Shown: positions 13,086 to 23,520 of the stretch, piece by piece
Position numbering within the stretch: position 1 is the stretch's first letter
How the letters are laid out: each line of letters opens with the position of its first letter
Source: Perognathus longimembris pacificus
Lineage: Eukaryota > Chordata > Mammalia > Rodentia > Heteromyidae
NCBI RefSeq assembly: GCF_023159225.1
Contig: NC_063168.1
Location: 57,763,398-57,827,397, forward strand
DNA length: 64,000 bases
Direction: 5' to 3'
Translations under genes and position numbers: made by a program
The notes under the pieces: generated by a model
What the model saw: only the letters and a program-made list of their open reading frames with translations
Told to the model about the DNA's origin: nothing
The model's database searches: none

Positions 13086-13092
13086 AAGAGAA
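12831..13092 (+). mobile_element. IDL-Geo SINE whose tail is an (AG)n microsatellite
   Basis: Left monomer GAATGTGGCTTAGTGGTAGA ... GAATTCGATTCC, then CAGAAAAAGCCAGAAGCGGC and the right monomer CTCAACTGGTAGAGCTCTAG ... CAAGCCCC. The tail is about 65 bp of (AG)n and AGAG variants rather than A-rich. AATGTTGTCTTA flanks the whole unit at 12819-12830 and 13093-13104, which shows that the microsatellite belongs to the insertion. Confidence 0.8.
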
Positions 13093-13132
13093 AATGTTGT
13101 CTTACTAATTAGAGAATCCTAATACAGACATA

Positions 13133-15112
13133 CAAATTTTTTTTAATTGAATATTCATGAGTTGAAAAATACAATAACAGAAATGAAAATTTCACCGAAG
13201 TTTTCAACTGGCTAAAATTAATGAATTTGAAAATAGATCAAATGAGATGATCTGATTCGAAGCATGGTATAAAATGAAGCTATCTAAAAATGGGTGAAGT
13301 ACCAGAGGACCATGGGATCTTATCTAGCATAGCAACCTGTACATCATGGGAAGACCAGAAGGAGAAAAGAGAGAAAGAAAGGAAGGAAAAATATGTAAAG
13401 AAATAATATCCACTCGTTTCCAAAATTTATGAAAAACGTTAACTTACACATCCAAGAAGCTTAGAGGGCTCCAGATAGGAGAAATGGAGAAATCCACAAT
13501 TAGATTTAGCATAGTCAAACTGTCTAAAGTCAGAGAGGTAATCTTAAATTAAAGGCAACAAGAGAAAAGAGACTTGTCACATACAAAGGACTCCCAAGAA
13601 AACTAACAGTTGAACTCCCATCAGAATCATCAGAGGATAGAAAACAGTGTTATCACATATTCAAACTACTAAAGGAAAAAAAAAACCTCATCTGAGAATT
13701 TTATATGCAGTAAGAGCTCTCGTTCAAAAACAAAGGAGAAATTAAAGACTGGAAAGAATGTTGCAGAAGAATTTCCCTGTATAAAATACTAAAGAGAATT
13801 TTTTAGATTCAAATGAAAAAACACTAGGCAGTAACTCAAATCCACATGGAGAAATAAAGAACAGTAGGAAAGTAAACTATATAGAGAAATATAAAAGATA
13901 ATATAAATGCATTTCTATGACTTTTCTTTGTCTTACCTGACAGAAAAGACAACTACATAAGGTAATAATGATAAGCTTATAATGCATAAGTTATAATTTT
14001 TATGACATTTCCCTTCTCAAAGTTGGAGGAGGAAACAGAACTATATGGAAGGAAGATTTTTTATATACTATTGAAATTAAGCTGGCAGTAGTCCAAATTA
14101 GATTGTTATAAATTAATATTTTTGTTTTAATATCTAATTAAAATAATGAGAAAATTAATAAAAAATATAACAACAGAGAAATAAAAATGGCACAATAAAA
14201 ATACCTACTTAACACAAAAGAAGGCCATGATAGAGAAACAAAGGAACAAAAATGCAAGACACATATAAAACAATACAATGGCAGACATAAATCTTTCTTC
14301 ATCACTAAATGCATTAAATATAAATGGATTATACACCCCCAGTGAAAAAGCAGGGCTTGTAAATGAATATAAAAATAAATCAAAACTATATTCTGCTTTA
14401 AAAGACACACTTTAGATTAAAAATACAAAAGATTGAAAGTAAAAGGATGGTTTAGTATATAACAAGTACACCATAACTAAAGGAGAACTATACTAATACC
14501 AGACAAAATAGTCTTTAAGACAAAATTTTACTGAAGGCAAAGAATATTATATAGTGCTAAGAGGGTCAGTCTATCTAGAAGATATTACAAATAGAAAAAT
14601 TGAAGGCAAAGAATATTATATAGTGCTAAGAGGGTCAGTCTATCTAGAAGATATTACAAATAGAAAAATTCATGTATTGAACGGTATAGCCCCCCAAATA
14701 CATTAAAAGTGGTAGAATTGAAGAGAAATATAAACAATTCACTAATAATAAAGTCTTTAATACGTGAATTTCAATAATGGGTAGAAAAAGTAGACAGAAG
14801 ATCAATGAGAAATCAGAAGAATTGAAGAACACTATAGATTAAGAAGGCCTAACAGACATCTGTAAAATATTCTTTTCAACAAGAGTAGGCAATGTGTGTT
14901 ACAATATGATACTTGTTAAGGTATATGATAACCAAAATGAATTCCAAAGGATTGAAATCATATAAAATAGACATCTCAACAAAAATGGAATTAGACCTGA
15001 GTTCAGTAAAATTTGAAAGATTCACAAATATGTAGGAATTCAGCAACCTTCTTACAAAACTAATGGGCAAGAGAAGAAATCACTAGAGAAATTAGAAAAT
15101 ACTCATACATTG
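13133..15112 (+). mobile_element. Ancient L1M-type fragment (ORF1 end to early ORF2)
   Basis: This AT-rich stretch follows the old mammalian L1M consensus in order. It includes AAAATTTATGAAAAACGTTAA then CACATCCAAGAAGCTTAGAGG (about 13430-13470), ATTGAAATTAAGCTGGCAGT (about 14070), AACACAAAAGAAGGC (about 14213), TTTCAATAATGGGTAGAA (about 14770) and AAATCACTAGAGAAATTAGAAAATAC (about 15077). It is riddled with stops and indels. A 69-bp tandem duplication lies within it, and the young L1 at 15126 interrupts its 3' side. Confidence 0.75.
14532..14669 (+). repeat. Perfect 69-bp tandem duplication inside ancient L1
   Basis: Two adjacent copies (14532-14600 and 14601-14669), each starting TGAAGGCAAAGAATATTATA and ending ACAAATAGAAAAAT, are identical by eye. 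The host L1 is heavily diverged, so the duplication is much more recent than the element. Confidence 0.9.
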
Positions 15113-15125
15113 AAAGTTGGTTCCT

Positions 15126-15974
15126 CCCCTATGACCCAGCAGCCCCACTTTTGGGTATCTATCCAAAGACCACAAACAAAATCACAGTAATGCCACCAGC
15201 ACAACAATGTTCATGGCAGCACAATTTGTCATAGCTAGAATCTGGAACCAACCCAGATGCCCCTCAGTAGACGAATGGATCAGGAAAATGTGGTACATAT
15301 ACACAATGGAATTTTATGCCTCTATCAGAAACAATGACATTGCCCCATTTGTAAGGAAATGGAAGGACTTGGAAAAAATTATACTAAGTGAAGTGAGCCA
15401 GACCCAAAGAAACATGGACTCTGTGGTCTCCCTTATTGGGAATAATTAGTACAGGTTTAGGCAATTCATAGCAGAGCATCACAAGAGCCCAATAGCTATA
15501 CCCTTATGATCACATAAGATGATGCTAAGTGAAATGAACTTCATGTTATGGAAACGATTGTTATATCACAGTTGTAACTACTTTCAACGTCCCATCTGTA
15601 TCTGTAGCTTCTATTATTGATGATGTTCTTGTATCTCCTTCCTGTGGTTGTACCTACACTATCTCTGTAATCTTATCTGAGTATATTGGAAACCGTGTAT
15701 ACTGGTATTAGAAGTAGGAAATTGAAAGGGAATACCAAAATTGAGAGACACAGGGTAAAAAAAGACAAACAACTACAAAAGCAATACTTGCAAAACTGTT
15801 TGGTGTAAGTGAACTGAACACCTGGGCGGGGGGGGGGGGGAAGGGAAAGGGGGAGGAGGGAAGGGGGGGATGAGGGACAAGGTAACAAACAGTACAAGAA
15901 ATGTATCCAATGCCTAACGTATGAAACTGTAACCTTTCTGTACATCAGTTTGATAATAAAAATTTGAAAAAAAA
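15126..15974 (+). mobile_element. 5'-truncated L1 (ORF2 C-terminal end, 3' UTR and poly(A)) with 13-bp TSD
   Basis: The sequence shows the end of L1 ORF2: a PAAPLLGIYPK-like segment, a frameshift before 15207, then an open stretch to 15449 containing IARIWNQPRCPSVDEW and MWYIYTMEFYASIRNN. A 3' UTR with a G-rich tract (15828-15868) follows, then ACTGTAACC..CTGTACATCAGTTTGATAATAAAA and poly(A). The 13-bp duplication AAAGTTGGTTCCT flanks it at 15113-15125 and 15975-15987. It is inserted into an older L1. It cannot move: ORF1 and most of ORF2 are absent. It is the best-kept L1 3' end here and serves as reference for the copies at 23.5, 56.0 and 62.8 kb. Confidence 0.85.
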
Positions 15975-16667
15975 AAAGTTGGTTCCTGGAATAACCACCA
16001 GTAGCTGGGGAGGACCCATCAGGTAGAGCTCGAAGGACCGTGAATGGAGCCATTCTTGAAGGGCTCTGGTACTAGGCTGCATTCTATTTGTTTAGCTCCT
16101 GGAAGAGCAACAGAAGAGAATAAGTATTCTAAAGGATTATCTGGTGGTAGTAATCCAGATGCTTTCTAAGTAGCTAAGGAATAAAATCAATACAGTTAGG
16201 CAGGATGTGAAAATCATACCCAGTAGTGGTTCTTTGAAAACAGTAGCCTAGTATCCTCCTAAGGGCAAAAAATTTGTTCCAAGTCACATGTGCCCTTTGA
16301 TCAAGTTTCATCATGGCCACCCATTTGAGGCCAGGTTAGAACAGTGACTAAAAAGACTTGGGGCTACCTGTACCACAGGGCATACTGACTAGGCATCTGA
16401 GACTGTCAAGACTCGTGTCTTAGCTGGTCTCATGGTGTCAGACCAAAAATTAGGATGTCTACAATTTGGAGAAATTATAGTCACTTAGAGATGACCTAAG
16501 TGTCCTCTTGTGAAGGTGACAGAAATGCCACTTCTACTATGCCATAGGTAGAAGAGACCGTTGGTAATAATAGTTTCTGGCAAAATTTGTATTTCCTTTT
16601 TCCTGAATATTGGCTTTTGTTTCATTAGCCTTTTGAACAATTTCTTTTCCATTCCCTTTTTCATTTG

Positions 16668-16668
<1 letters not shown>

Positions 16669-16707
<39 letters not shown>
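16669..16707 (+). repeat. (TG)n microsatellite
   Basis: About 19 TG units at the tail side of an antisense B1. Confidence 0.97.
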
Positions 16708-16708
<1 letters not shown>

Positions 16709-16825
16709 GAGTCAGGGTCTTTCTATTCTGTCTATGGATCCCTGACCAACCTTGAACTCACCATCCTTCTGTCCCTATCTCTCGAATGCCGAGATTACAG
16801 GTGTGTGTCACCGTGTATGGCTATT
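16707..16825 (-). mobile_element. B1 SINE, minus strand, with (TG)n at tail side
   Basis: TGAGTCAGGGTCTTTCTATT, ACCTTGAACTCACCATCC and GCCGAGATTACAGGTGTGTG follow antisense B1 order. The TG run at 16669-16706 occupies the tail position. Confidence 0.6.
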
Positions 16826-17304
16826 TTGAACAATTGCATAAGCCTCTAAGTGCCTGATTAACATACCTGGAGTGGTTTCTGATTCAAATGATTTGATTTT
16901 CTTTTCTGCTCAACCTGATGCCTGGTTTCCAGGAGATAAGTGGATAGATATTGCCATGTCAGCCTGAATGTCTTACACTAGTAATTAGGAATGGCAACAG
17001 TCCCTGCACTTCTTGTTGGCTTTCTTCCTAGCACACCATTTAGGTACTAGAAACCCCACTGCTTCCTCTTTGCTTTTCTGAAAACTCAAAATGGCCTGAC
17101 TCTTCCATAATTAATTATTTCTGATCCAGTTTCTACCATAATGAGGACTCTTGAGATGTCCTGGACTTGTCTCCTAAGGAAATTATCCATTCATTGAACT
17201 TTGTGAGCATAATTTTTATTTACATGGTAAATGTCTTTTAGGCCCTTGAGATATAAAAATCAAGAAGATACAAGCCCTTCCCCAACTCCGCATAGTAATT
17301 TTTT

Positions 17305-17970
17305 TTTGTAGTAATTATTGAGGATCAAACTTAGGACCTTGTGCTTACTAGATTGCTGCTCTACCATTTGAGCCATGCTTCTGTCATCATTTTTGCTGGT
17401 TGCTATCATTTGTTTTTCCTTTTGCTGGTACTGAGGTTTGAATTTGCTCAGCTTGCTTGCTTGGCTGGTTCTCTGCCACTTGTGCCACCAGTCCTGCTTT
17501 GTGCTGGTTATTTTGGAGAGAGAGTGTTGTGGACATTTCTGCCTGGATTGTATTCAAACTCAGCCTTTTGAATAGCTAGAAGTATAGTTGAGCATCATCA
17601 CACCCAATTTTATTGGTTATTTTCAAGATAGGGGCTTATTTCCTGCCCAGATGTGTGCCTGCTCTGTGAGCTCTGATCTACCTGCTTTAGGCAGCCTGTC
17701 ACTTAGGATCACAGACAAGCACCAAGTATCAGCTTTCTTCCTTGAATATGGGAGTCCTATAGATTTTTTCTGTCTGGGCTGGCCTAGAATCATAATACTC
17801 CAATCTTAGCCTCCCATGTAGTGTGCGGTGACAGACATGCAACCCTGTACCCAGCTGTGAGTTGAGAAGTGCTCTCTTGAACCTTTATTTTTGCATGGGC
17901 TGGCCTTGAACTGTGATCCTCACAATTTCAGGCTCCAAGTAGCTAGGTTGAAAGATGTGAATCACTGGTT
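17305..17970 (-). mobile_element. Cluster of old antisense SINEs (ID-like, mosaic, B1-like)
   Basis: In order: an antisense ID-like monomer (17309-17392, GAGGATCAAACTTAGGACCT ... CTCTACCATTTGAGCCAT); a mosaic-type copy (about 17410-17612, TGCCTGGATTGTATTCAAAC and CAGCCTTTTGAATAGCTAG); and B1-like pieces near 17620-17720, 17755-17855 and 17880-17965, each with the GGCTGGCCT(T/A)GAA-type phrase or its relatives. All have the same orientation and are old. Open frames across them (17341-17571, 17588-17809) are repeat sequence. Confidence 0.5.
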
Positions 17971-20413
17971 CCTTTCACATTCCTGAAGTCACAAAAGAAA
18001 TCACCAGATAATTTCCTGTGATGTTCCACCCAGAGTAGTACAAAATGTATTTTAGGATACACGTGAAGCTGCTATAATGAAGACACAAAATAGTATAGTT
18101 GCTAAACCAAGATGAGAGTTTCTGCTTCTCTCTAAACAGCTTTCAGGTGGCCCAGGGTGAGTAGCACTTTGCAACATGAGGCCATGTGGACAATTCGGGG
18201 CTTGTTCCTCCTCTAAGCCTTATATGTTCTTCTTGTGTACATGGGTAAGGCTGACCACTAAGCATCACATCCATGTCCTGGCCTATATGAAGGGGAAAGA
18301 CAACCACGACTATTTTAAAGATTGTGACCTGTGTGTCATACAAATAACTTCCATGTGTTCCCTGTGTGTGAAGGTAAAGAAACAGTCATGAGCTGGGCAG
18401 TCATGCCAAGTTCAAACTCAAGGGTTACCACTGCCAAAAAGCTGAAGTGGAAAAAAACTTGATGAAGTGATCATTGGTCTCCCTCTGAGAAGGGAGCTAC
18501 TACCTCTCCATGGGGGATGGGCTCTGAGAGTCCAGGCATCTGGTGCTGGTGGGGAGGCCAGTCCATGGGAAAATGATGGTGGCAGAGGCCATGGAGATGC
18601 CATGAAATGCAGAGAAGTTGCCTTTTTGATAATACTTATGGAGGAGGAAGAACAGGGTCTATGTGAACAGGCAGTCTAGCTATTCCTGACTTGGGCTTTT
18701 GAATTTGTTAGCTTTAAATGAAAGTCATAAAGTCATAGAGCCTGTCTCTCTCTGTCTGCCCCCCACCCCTCTTTTGCAAATGATCGAATAGATCCAGAGA
18801 GTGCAAGGAAGGTTCTGACTTGGGTTGACACCACTGTTGAGTTCTTGAATGGAGATAGGAACCCAGCCTCTCCTCTGGGCCATTCTCTACCCTTTGGACA
18901 CTTGGTGGTTTTGTTGATTGTGCAATTTGATGATGGTGACTTTGAGAGAGGTTAGGGTGCTTACTAAATATCCTTGCTTCTCACCCTTAGCCTTAGGTCC
19001 TGGAAAGCTGTATTATATTCACATTTCCTTGGTTTTGAACATGAAGCCATTCTCAGTGGCTGCTATTTAGCATGTGAGCCGTCCTTTCGTTCTCCTCACC
19101 TTCTCTTCCCCACCAGATAGAGTGGCAATGAAATACCACCTTGGCTGAGTTGGGAAATTTGTCATTTTTACATCTCCACATCCTAGTGTCTTCTGCTCCC
19201 AGTGACAAATAAATCCCTGGGTTGATGGCTGGCCCCAGCCATTCATTAAGCAAATAAAGCCCCAGTGTGGGAGTCAGAGGCTCATAAATAATCCTGGGTG
19301 TTTTATCCCCCCTCGCCTGCTGCCTTCCGAGCTTTGCATATTTATAATAAAGGAGCCGTATTTCTGACATTGACTATTATGTGTGGGAGCGCGTGGTGGA
19401 GAAGGGCAGCCATGGTGGCTCTGTTAGAACAGAGCGAGCCCACTGACTGTGCCCCAGTGAAGGCATGTGGCTACAAGTCCAGAATGGTGGTGTGGTCCTC
19501 CACTGGGACCAGGTCAGTGGCTCTGTCTTGTCAGGACAGAGCTTGTCTGATTGCCTGGGGAGCTCTTTGCTGGTGCCCAGGCTTGGTGGGCAGCAGAGGA
19601 GGAAATGGGGGCGGGTATCATCCTAGGGCTAGAGTATCATCACCAGCCATCCTACAGAAAGGGAGTGGAGGGAATAGGTGGGAAACTCTCTGTACCTGCC
19701 AATCGGTGCAAGTTCAAGAGTGAGGCGATTAATCTTCCTGTTTTTAGGATCAGGGGAAGAGAAGCTAAAGTCTTCTCTAGAACAAGAAGGATGAGAATTA
19801 TTAAGGACATTTAAGATTAAAATGAGGTTAGGGTTATAAGCATACATGCATTATATACCTCACCACGTGTGTTCATTAGCAGTGGACAAAGAAACCCTCT
19901 TCTACCTGCTGAGGTACTCCAATGCAGCCTTTTCACCCTCGCCATGCACATGTGCACATGCCTGCACATGCACAACCATTTGTGTGCATGCCACAGAGAG
20001 CACACCTTGACCCCCTTTGCCTGTCATATCCCCTAAGTAGCAGTTGTTGCCCAAAGCCTTCCGGAGGCAAACACATTGTGTAACCCACACAAGTGCACTG
20101 CTGCAGATGTGAGCCAAATTGAGATTCCTATTCCATCATATAGGGTGGAGACGTGAAACTGTAATAAGCAGAAACACAAATAATGCCCAACGAATACAAC
20201 GTGCCAGTCCTAATAGGAATGTGTGGGCCATACTAATGTGGCCCACTGCTCTCCGTGTACCAGATTATTTTCCTCTACTTGCCGAGGATGCTGACCTCAC
20301 ATATGACAGCTTTTGCTGGTGCCAAGGCCCTGCCAGGTAAAGGTTTGGTCCCTGGCTGGGTCCCCTTTGGCTTCCCAGAGCAGTAAGAGGCTGAGGACAG
20401 GTATTAATGCCTG

Positions 20414-20454
20414 GCTGGGGATATGGCCTAGTGGTGAGAGAGCTTGCCTCGTAT
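20414..20454 (+). mobile_element. 41-bp tailless IDL fragment between perfect 17-bp TSDs
   Basis: The insert matches only the first part of the IDL monomer (GCTGGGGATATGGCCTAGTGG through GCCTCGTAT). It lacks the B box, the right monomer and any A tail. ACAGGTATTAATGCCTG stands on both sides (20397-20413 and 20455-20471) without mismatch. Full-length copies read CCTCGTATACATGAGG at this point, so the ACA at the start of the right duplication also matches the source RNA. Confidence 0.85.
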
Positions 20455-20530
20455 ACAGGTATTAATGCCTGTTTATAATGACTAGATGAGAGTAGCACAG
20501 GTATCCTGATTTTTCAGCATGCGTGAATGA

Positions 20531-20532
<2 letters not shown>

Positions 20533-20572
<40 letters not shown>
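20533..20572 (+). repeat. (TG)n microsatellite
   Basis: About 20 uninterrupted GT units. No SINE is recognised beside it. Confidence 0.97.
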
Positions 20573-20574
<2 letters not shown>

Positions 20575-21905
20575 TTATGGATTATGATGCACCAGTGTAT
20601 TGTATTTTGAAAGGCTTGAGACAGGAGAAAGCACTACAAGTCAAAAGAAAGTTTTGCTCATAAAATGTTGGTCTCCAGTGTGTTTGTAGAAGTATGTACT
20701 TGTGTGATTACAAGGCAGAATGTATTTCTTAGTCTAGGTTGCACTCAAAACAGTGCACAGCACTAGGGAGACAAAGGCAGAAAGTACTTGGAGCTTGGTG
20801 TAGAGTCCTGGTTTGAATCCCAGCTATTGTGCTTATGTCCTTCAGCCCTTATTCATGTGCTAGGTGCAGACAAAGTACCCTTGTTTGCATATGGGTATGA
20901 TAGAAATGACCTGCTTTGGTGGGTGGCATGGAGAATGTTAGAGGTGGGGGAAACTTGTTGATTAGCTAGGCTTGGGGATTAGCTAGGTGAGGGATTGAAG
21001 GGCAGAGATTAGAAAAGGCTGTCCCAGAGCCCTTGGTACATTAGAGACAGAGGCAGGACTAGACCCCACTGTGATGGAGTGGGAGGTCGGGGGAGATGTC
21101 AGTCTCCCTTCTGGTAAGGAATGGGCACCTGAGACTCAGGAACTTCCTTTCAAGTTGTTGTCTTCACAAGGTATCAGGATGACCCTGTGTCACCCACTCT
21201 GGGACTCAGGTATCTCTAAGCCAGGGCCAAGCAGGCAGCCACTTCACCTACTATAGGCTATGCACCACTGTCTGTCTGGGGAGAGGAGACAAGTTACTCT
21301 GCATCCAACTGGAAGCAACAGGAGGTGTAAGGAAGCCAGAAAGTAATTCTCCTTGGAATCCAGCCAAGGCATCCTCATGCCAAGATTAGCAAGGATAATA
21401 CAACAGCTATAATAGAGGGAGGAAAAGACTTCTACAAGACCTGGGAGACCTGGAAAGTAATAAGAAGTAAAAGAGGATGCATGATGGACATTCTGACCTT
21501 TGAAAAAGCCAGTGCCTCTTCCTGTAAGAAATGTCCTCCTGAAAAGGTCTGTGATTCCGCTGGGGTCTCCAGCCTGCCTAGAATGCTCTGTGCTTCCAAA
21601 GACAAACTCACTGCCGTGGTCTCTGTCACGTGTCATCTCCATTAGACAGGGGCGCCCAGTCTTTGCTCAAACACCAATTAGCTGTGCAGATTTTCATGAG
21701 TATAATAGTTCAATCAGAAGACCTTGAATAAAGATTTACACTTGAATCAGTTGCAGATTACCCTCTATATTGGGTTGTGGTCTTTTGAACACCAGACTGA
21801 GGTTCCCTAAAGAGAGAGCTCTCTTCAAGACTGTAACCCAGAAACCACACCTTTATCACCAGCCTTCAGACTCGTGATTTGCAAAGTCACTTCCTATCCA
21901 AGTTT

Positions 21906-22122
21906 GTTTTTTGTTTTTTGTTTTTTTTGGCCAGTCCTGGGGCTTGGACTCAGGGCCTGAGCACTGTCCCTGGCTTCTTTTTTTTGCTCAAGGCTAGCAC
22001 TCTGCCACTTGAGCCACAGCGCCACTTCTGGCCATTTTCTGTATATGTGGTGCTGGGGAATCGAACCCAGGGCCTCATGTATATGAGGCAGGCACTCTTG
22101 CCACTAGGCCATATCCCCAGCC
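21906..22122 (-). mobile_element. IDL-Geo SINE with 13-bp TSD
   Basis: Full-length antisense copy, well kept. CCTATCCAAGTTT occurs at 21893-21905 and 22123-22135. The left-monomer B box is intact on the reverse strand (GGTTCGATTCC). Confidence 0.9.
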
Positions 22123-22244
22123 CCTATCCAAGTTTTTACCCAGCCCATGTGATAGCATGAGCTTAAGATAAGTCTCAGTGTCTTTCTTTCTGTCTCTGGT
22201 AGAGACCTGGTAGAGTTCAGGTCAGAGATGTTGGATTGGGCTCA

Positions 22245-22975
22245 GGTGACAGTTATGTCACTTGGGATATATTTCAAGGAAGAATCCACAGGGTTTACTA
22301 ACAGAAGAGATGTAGAGAATGAGTCAGAGAGAGGAGTCCACATATGCACCCATGTTTAAGGCTCTTATTCACATAGGAAAGCTTGGGAGGATCAAGTGAG
22401 AGGGTAGCCTTCGACTTCCATACTCAAGCTCAGGGTACTTTTTAGATCTTAGCATAGAGACACAGGGAGAGCAATCTCAATGAGAGATTGAAAGCAAAGC
22501 TGTAAATCTTGAATCACCTCCATGTCTAAATCCACGTGATTAGACAAGGCCCATGGATACAGAGCGTGGTGGACACAGTAGAGGACTAGACTTCTCCAGG
22601 AGGCCACTGAGAAGGGACAACCAGAGCAGTAGGAGGGAAATCAAGTGACAGTAGTTTCCCAGCGATGAAGGAGGATGGAGGACTGGGAGGGTTGGAGTTA
22701 CTGTGTAGATGCTACTGCTGGACCACACTTGATGGGAATTGAGATGCTTTGATCAAATGTGAGCATGCCAAACTCATGGATGACTCCTCTAGTGGCCATT
22801 TCAGTGGGTCAGAGTGCCAGAAAGGAAGGGTTGAGAAAGTGAAAACAATATTCTCTTTCTCTGAAGGGAAGTTGAGAAAGGGGTAGCTTTTGGAGAGGGC
22901 TATAGTGGCGCAGGGAGGGAGTATTAAGGAGAGGAAAGACAAATGAATGTGTACACTAATGGGGATGACTGGCAG
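22245..22975 (-). mobile_element. L2-like LINE remnant, minus strand
   Basis: AG-rich sense sequence with GAGTCAGAGAGAGGAGTCCA, CCATGGATACAGAGCGTGG, TGGATGACTCCTCTAGTGGCC and AGAGTGCCAGAAAGGAAGG. It resembles antisense L2 but is strongly diverged, and could partly be unique sequence. Confidence 0.3.
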
Positions 22976-23520
22976 AGAAGGTAAGTTTGAGGATGTAAGA
23001 GAAAGTGAGCATAATTATAGGAAAGAATTGGTAGAGGAGATAAGAGGAGAAGGCTCAAAATAATACAATTGATAGTTAAGGCCATTTCCTCTGACCTTAA
23101 CCTACCCCACTAATATTAGTTTTCATTTACCTGAACTTTCCTCCAGGTAAAATTAAAGTAGCATTCCTTATACGTACTTCATCTTTCCACCTATATAGCT
23201 TTACTGGGCCAGACCGTTTTAGCTAAGCTAGAGAACATTTCTCCCACATCTCAGTCAGAGGAAAGGTGAGCTACTCTTTCAGGCTGCCTCAAGGGCATGC
23301 TGCATGATGTGTCCCTGGACAGCTCTCCTAAAAGTGGTCTCTCTTGATGGTGGTGCCTAGTGGCTGCACTTAACCCTGAGTGATAAGCTCTTCAATCTGC
23401 AGGCAGAGTGCTTGCCTGTAACGGCAGCACAGCAGAACTGCCAGTGGACATGGAATATGAGAAAGGATTCGGTAACCCATGAACTTTTCTGGAATTTTGA
23501 CATTAGTAAAGCTAATGAAC

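Noticed and set aside
19298..19723. 141-codon open frame on the + strand
   Set aside because: It has no recognisable domain, is overlapped by open frames on both strands and lies within intron 1. The residue pattern is consistent with chance.
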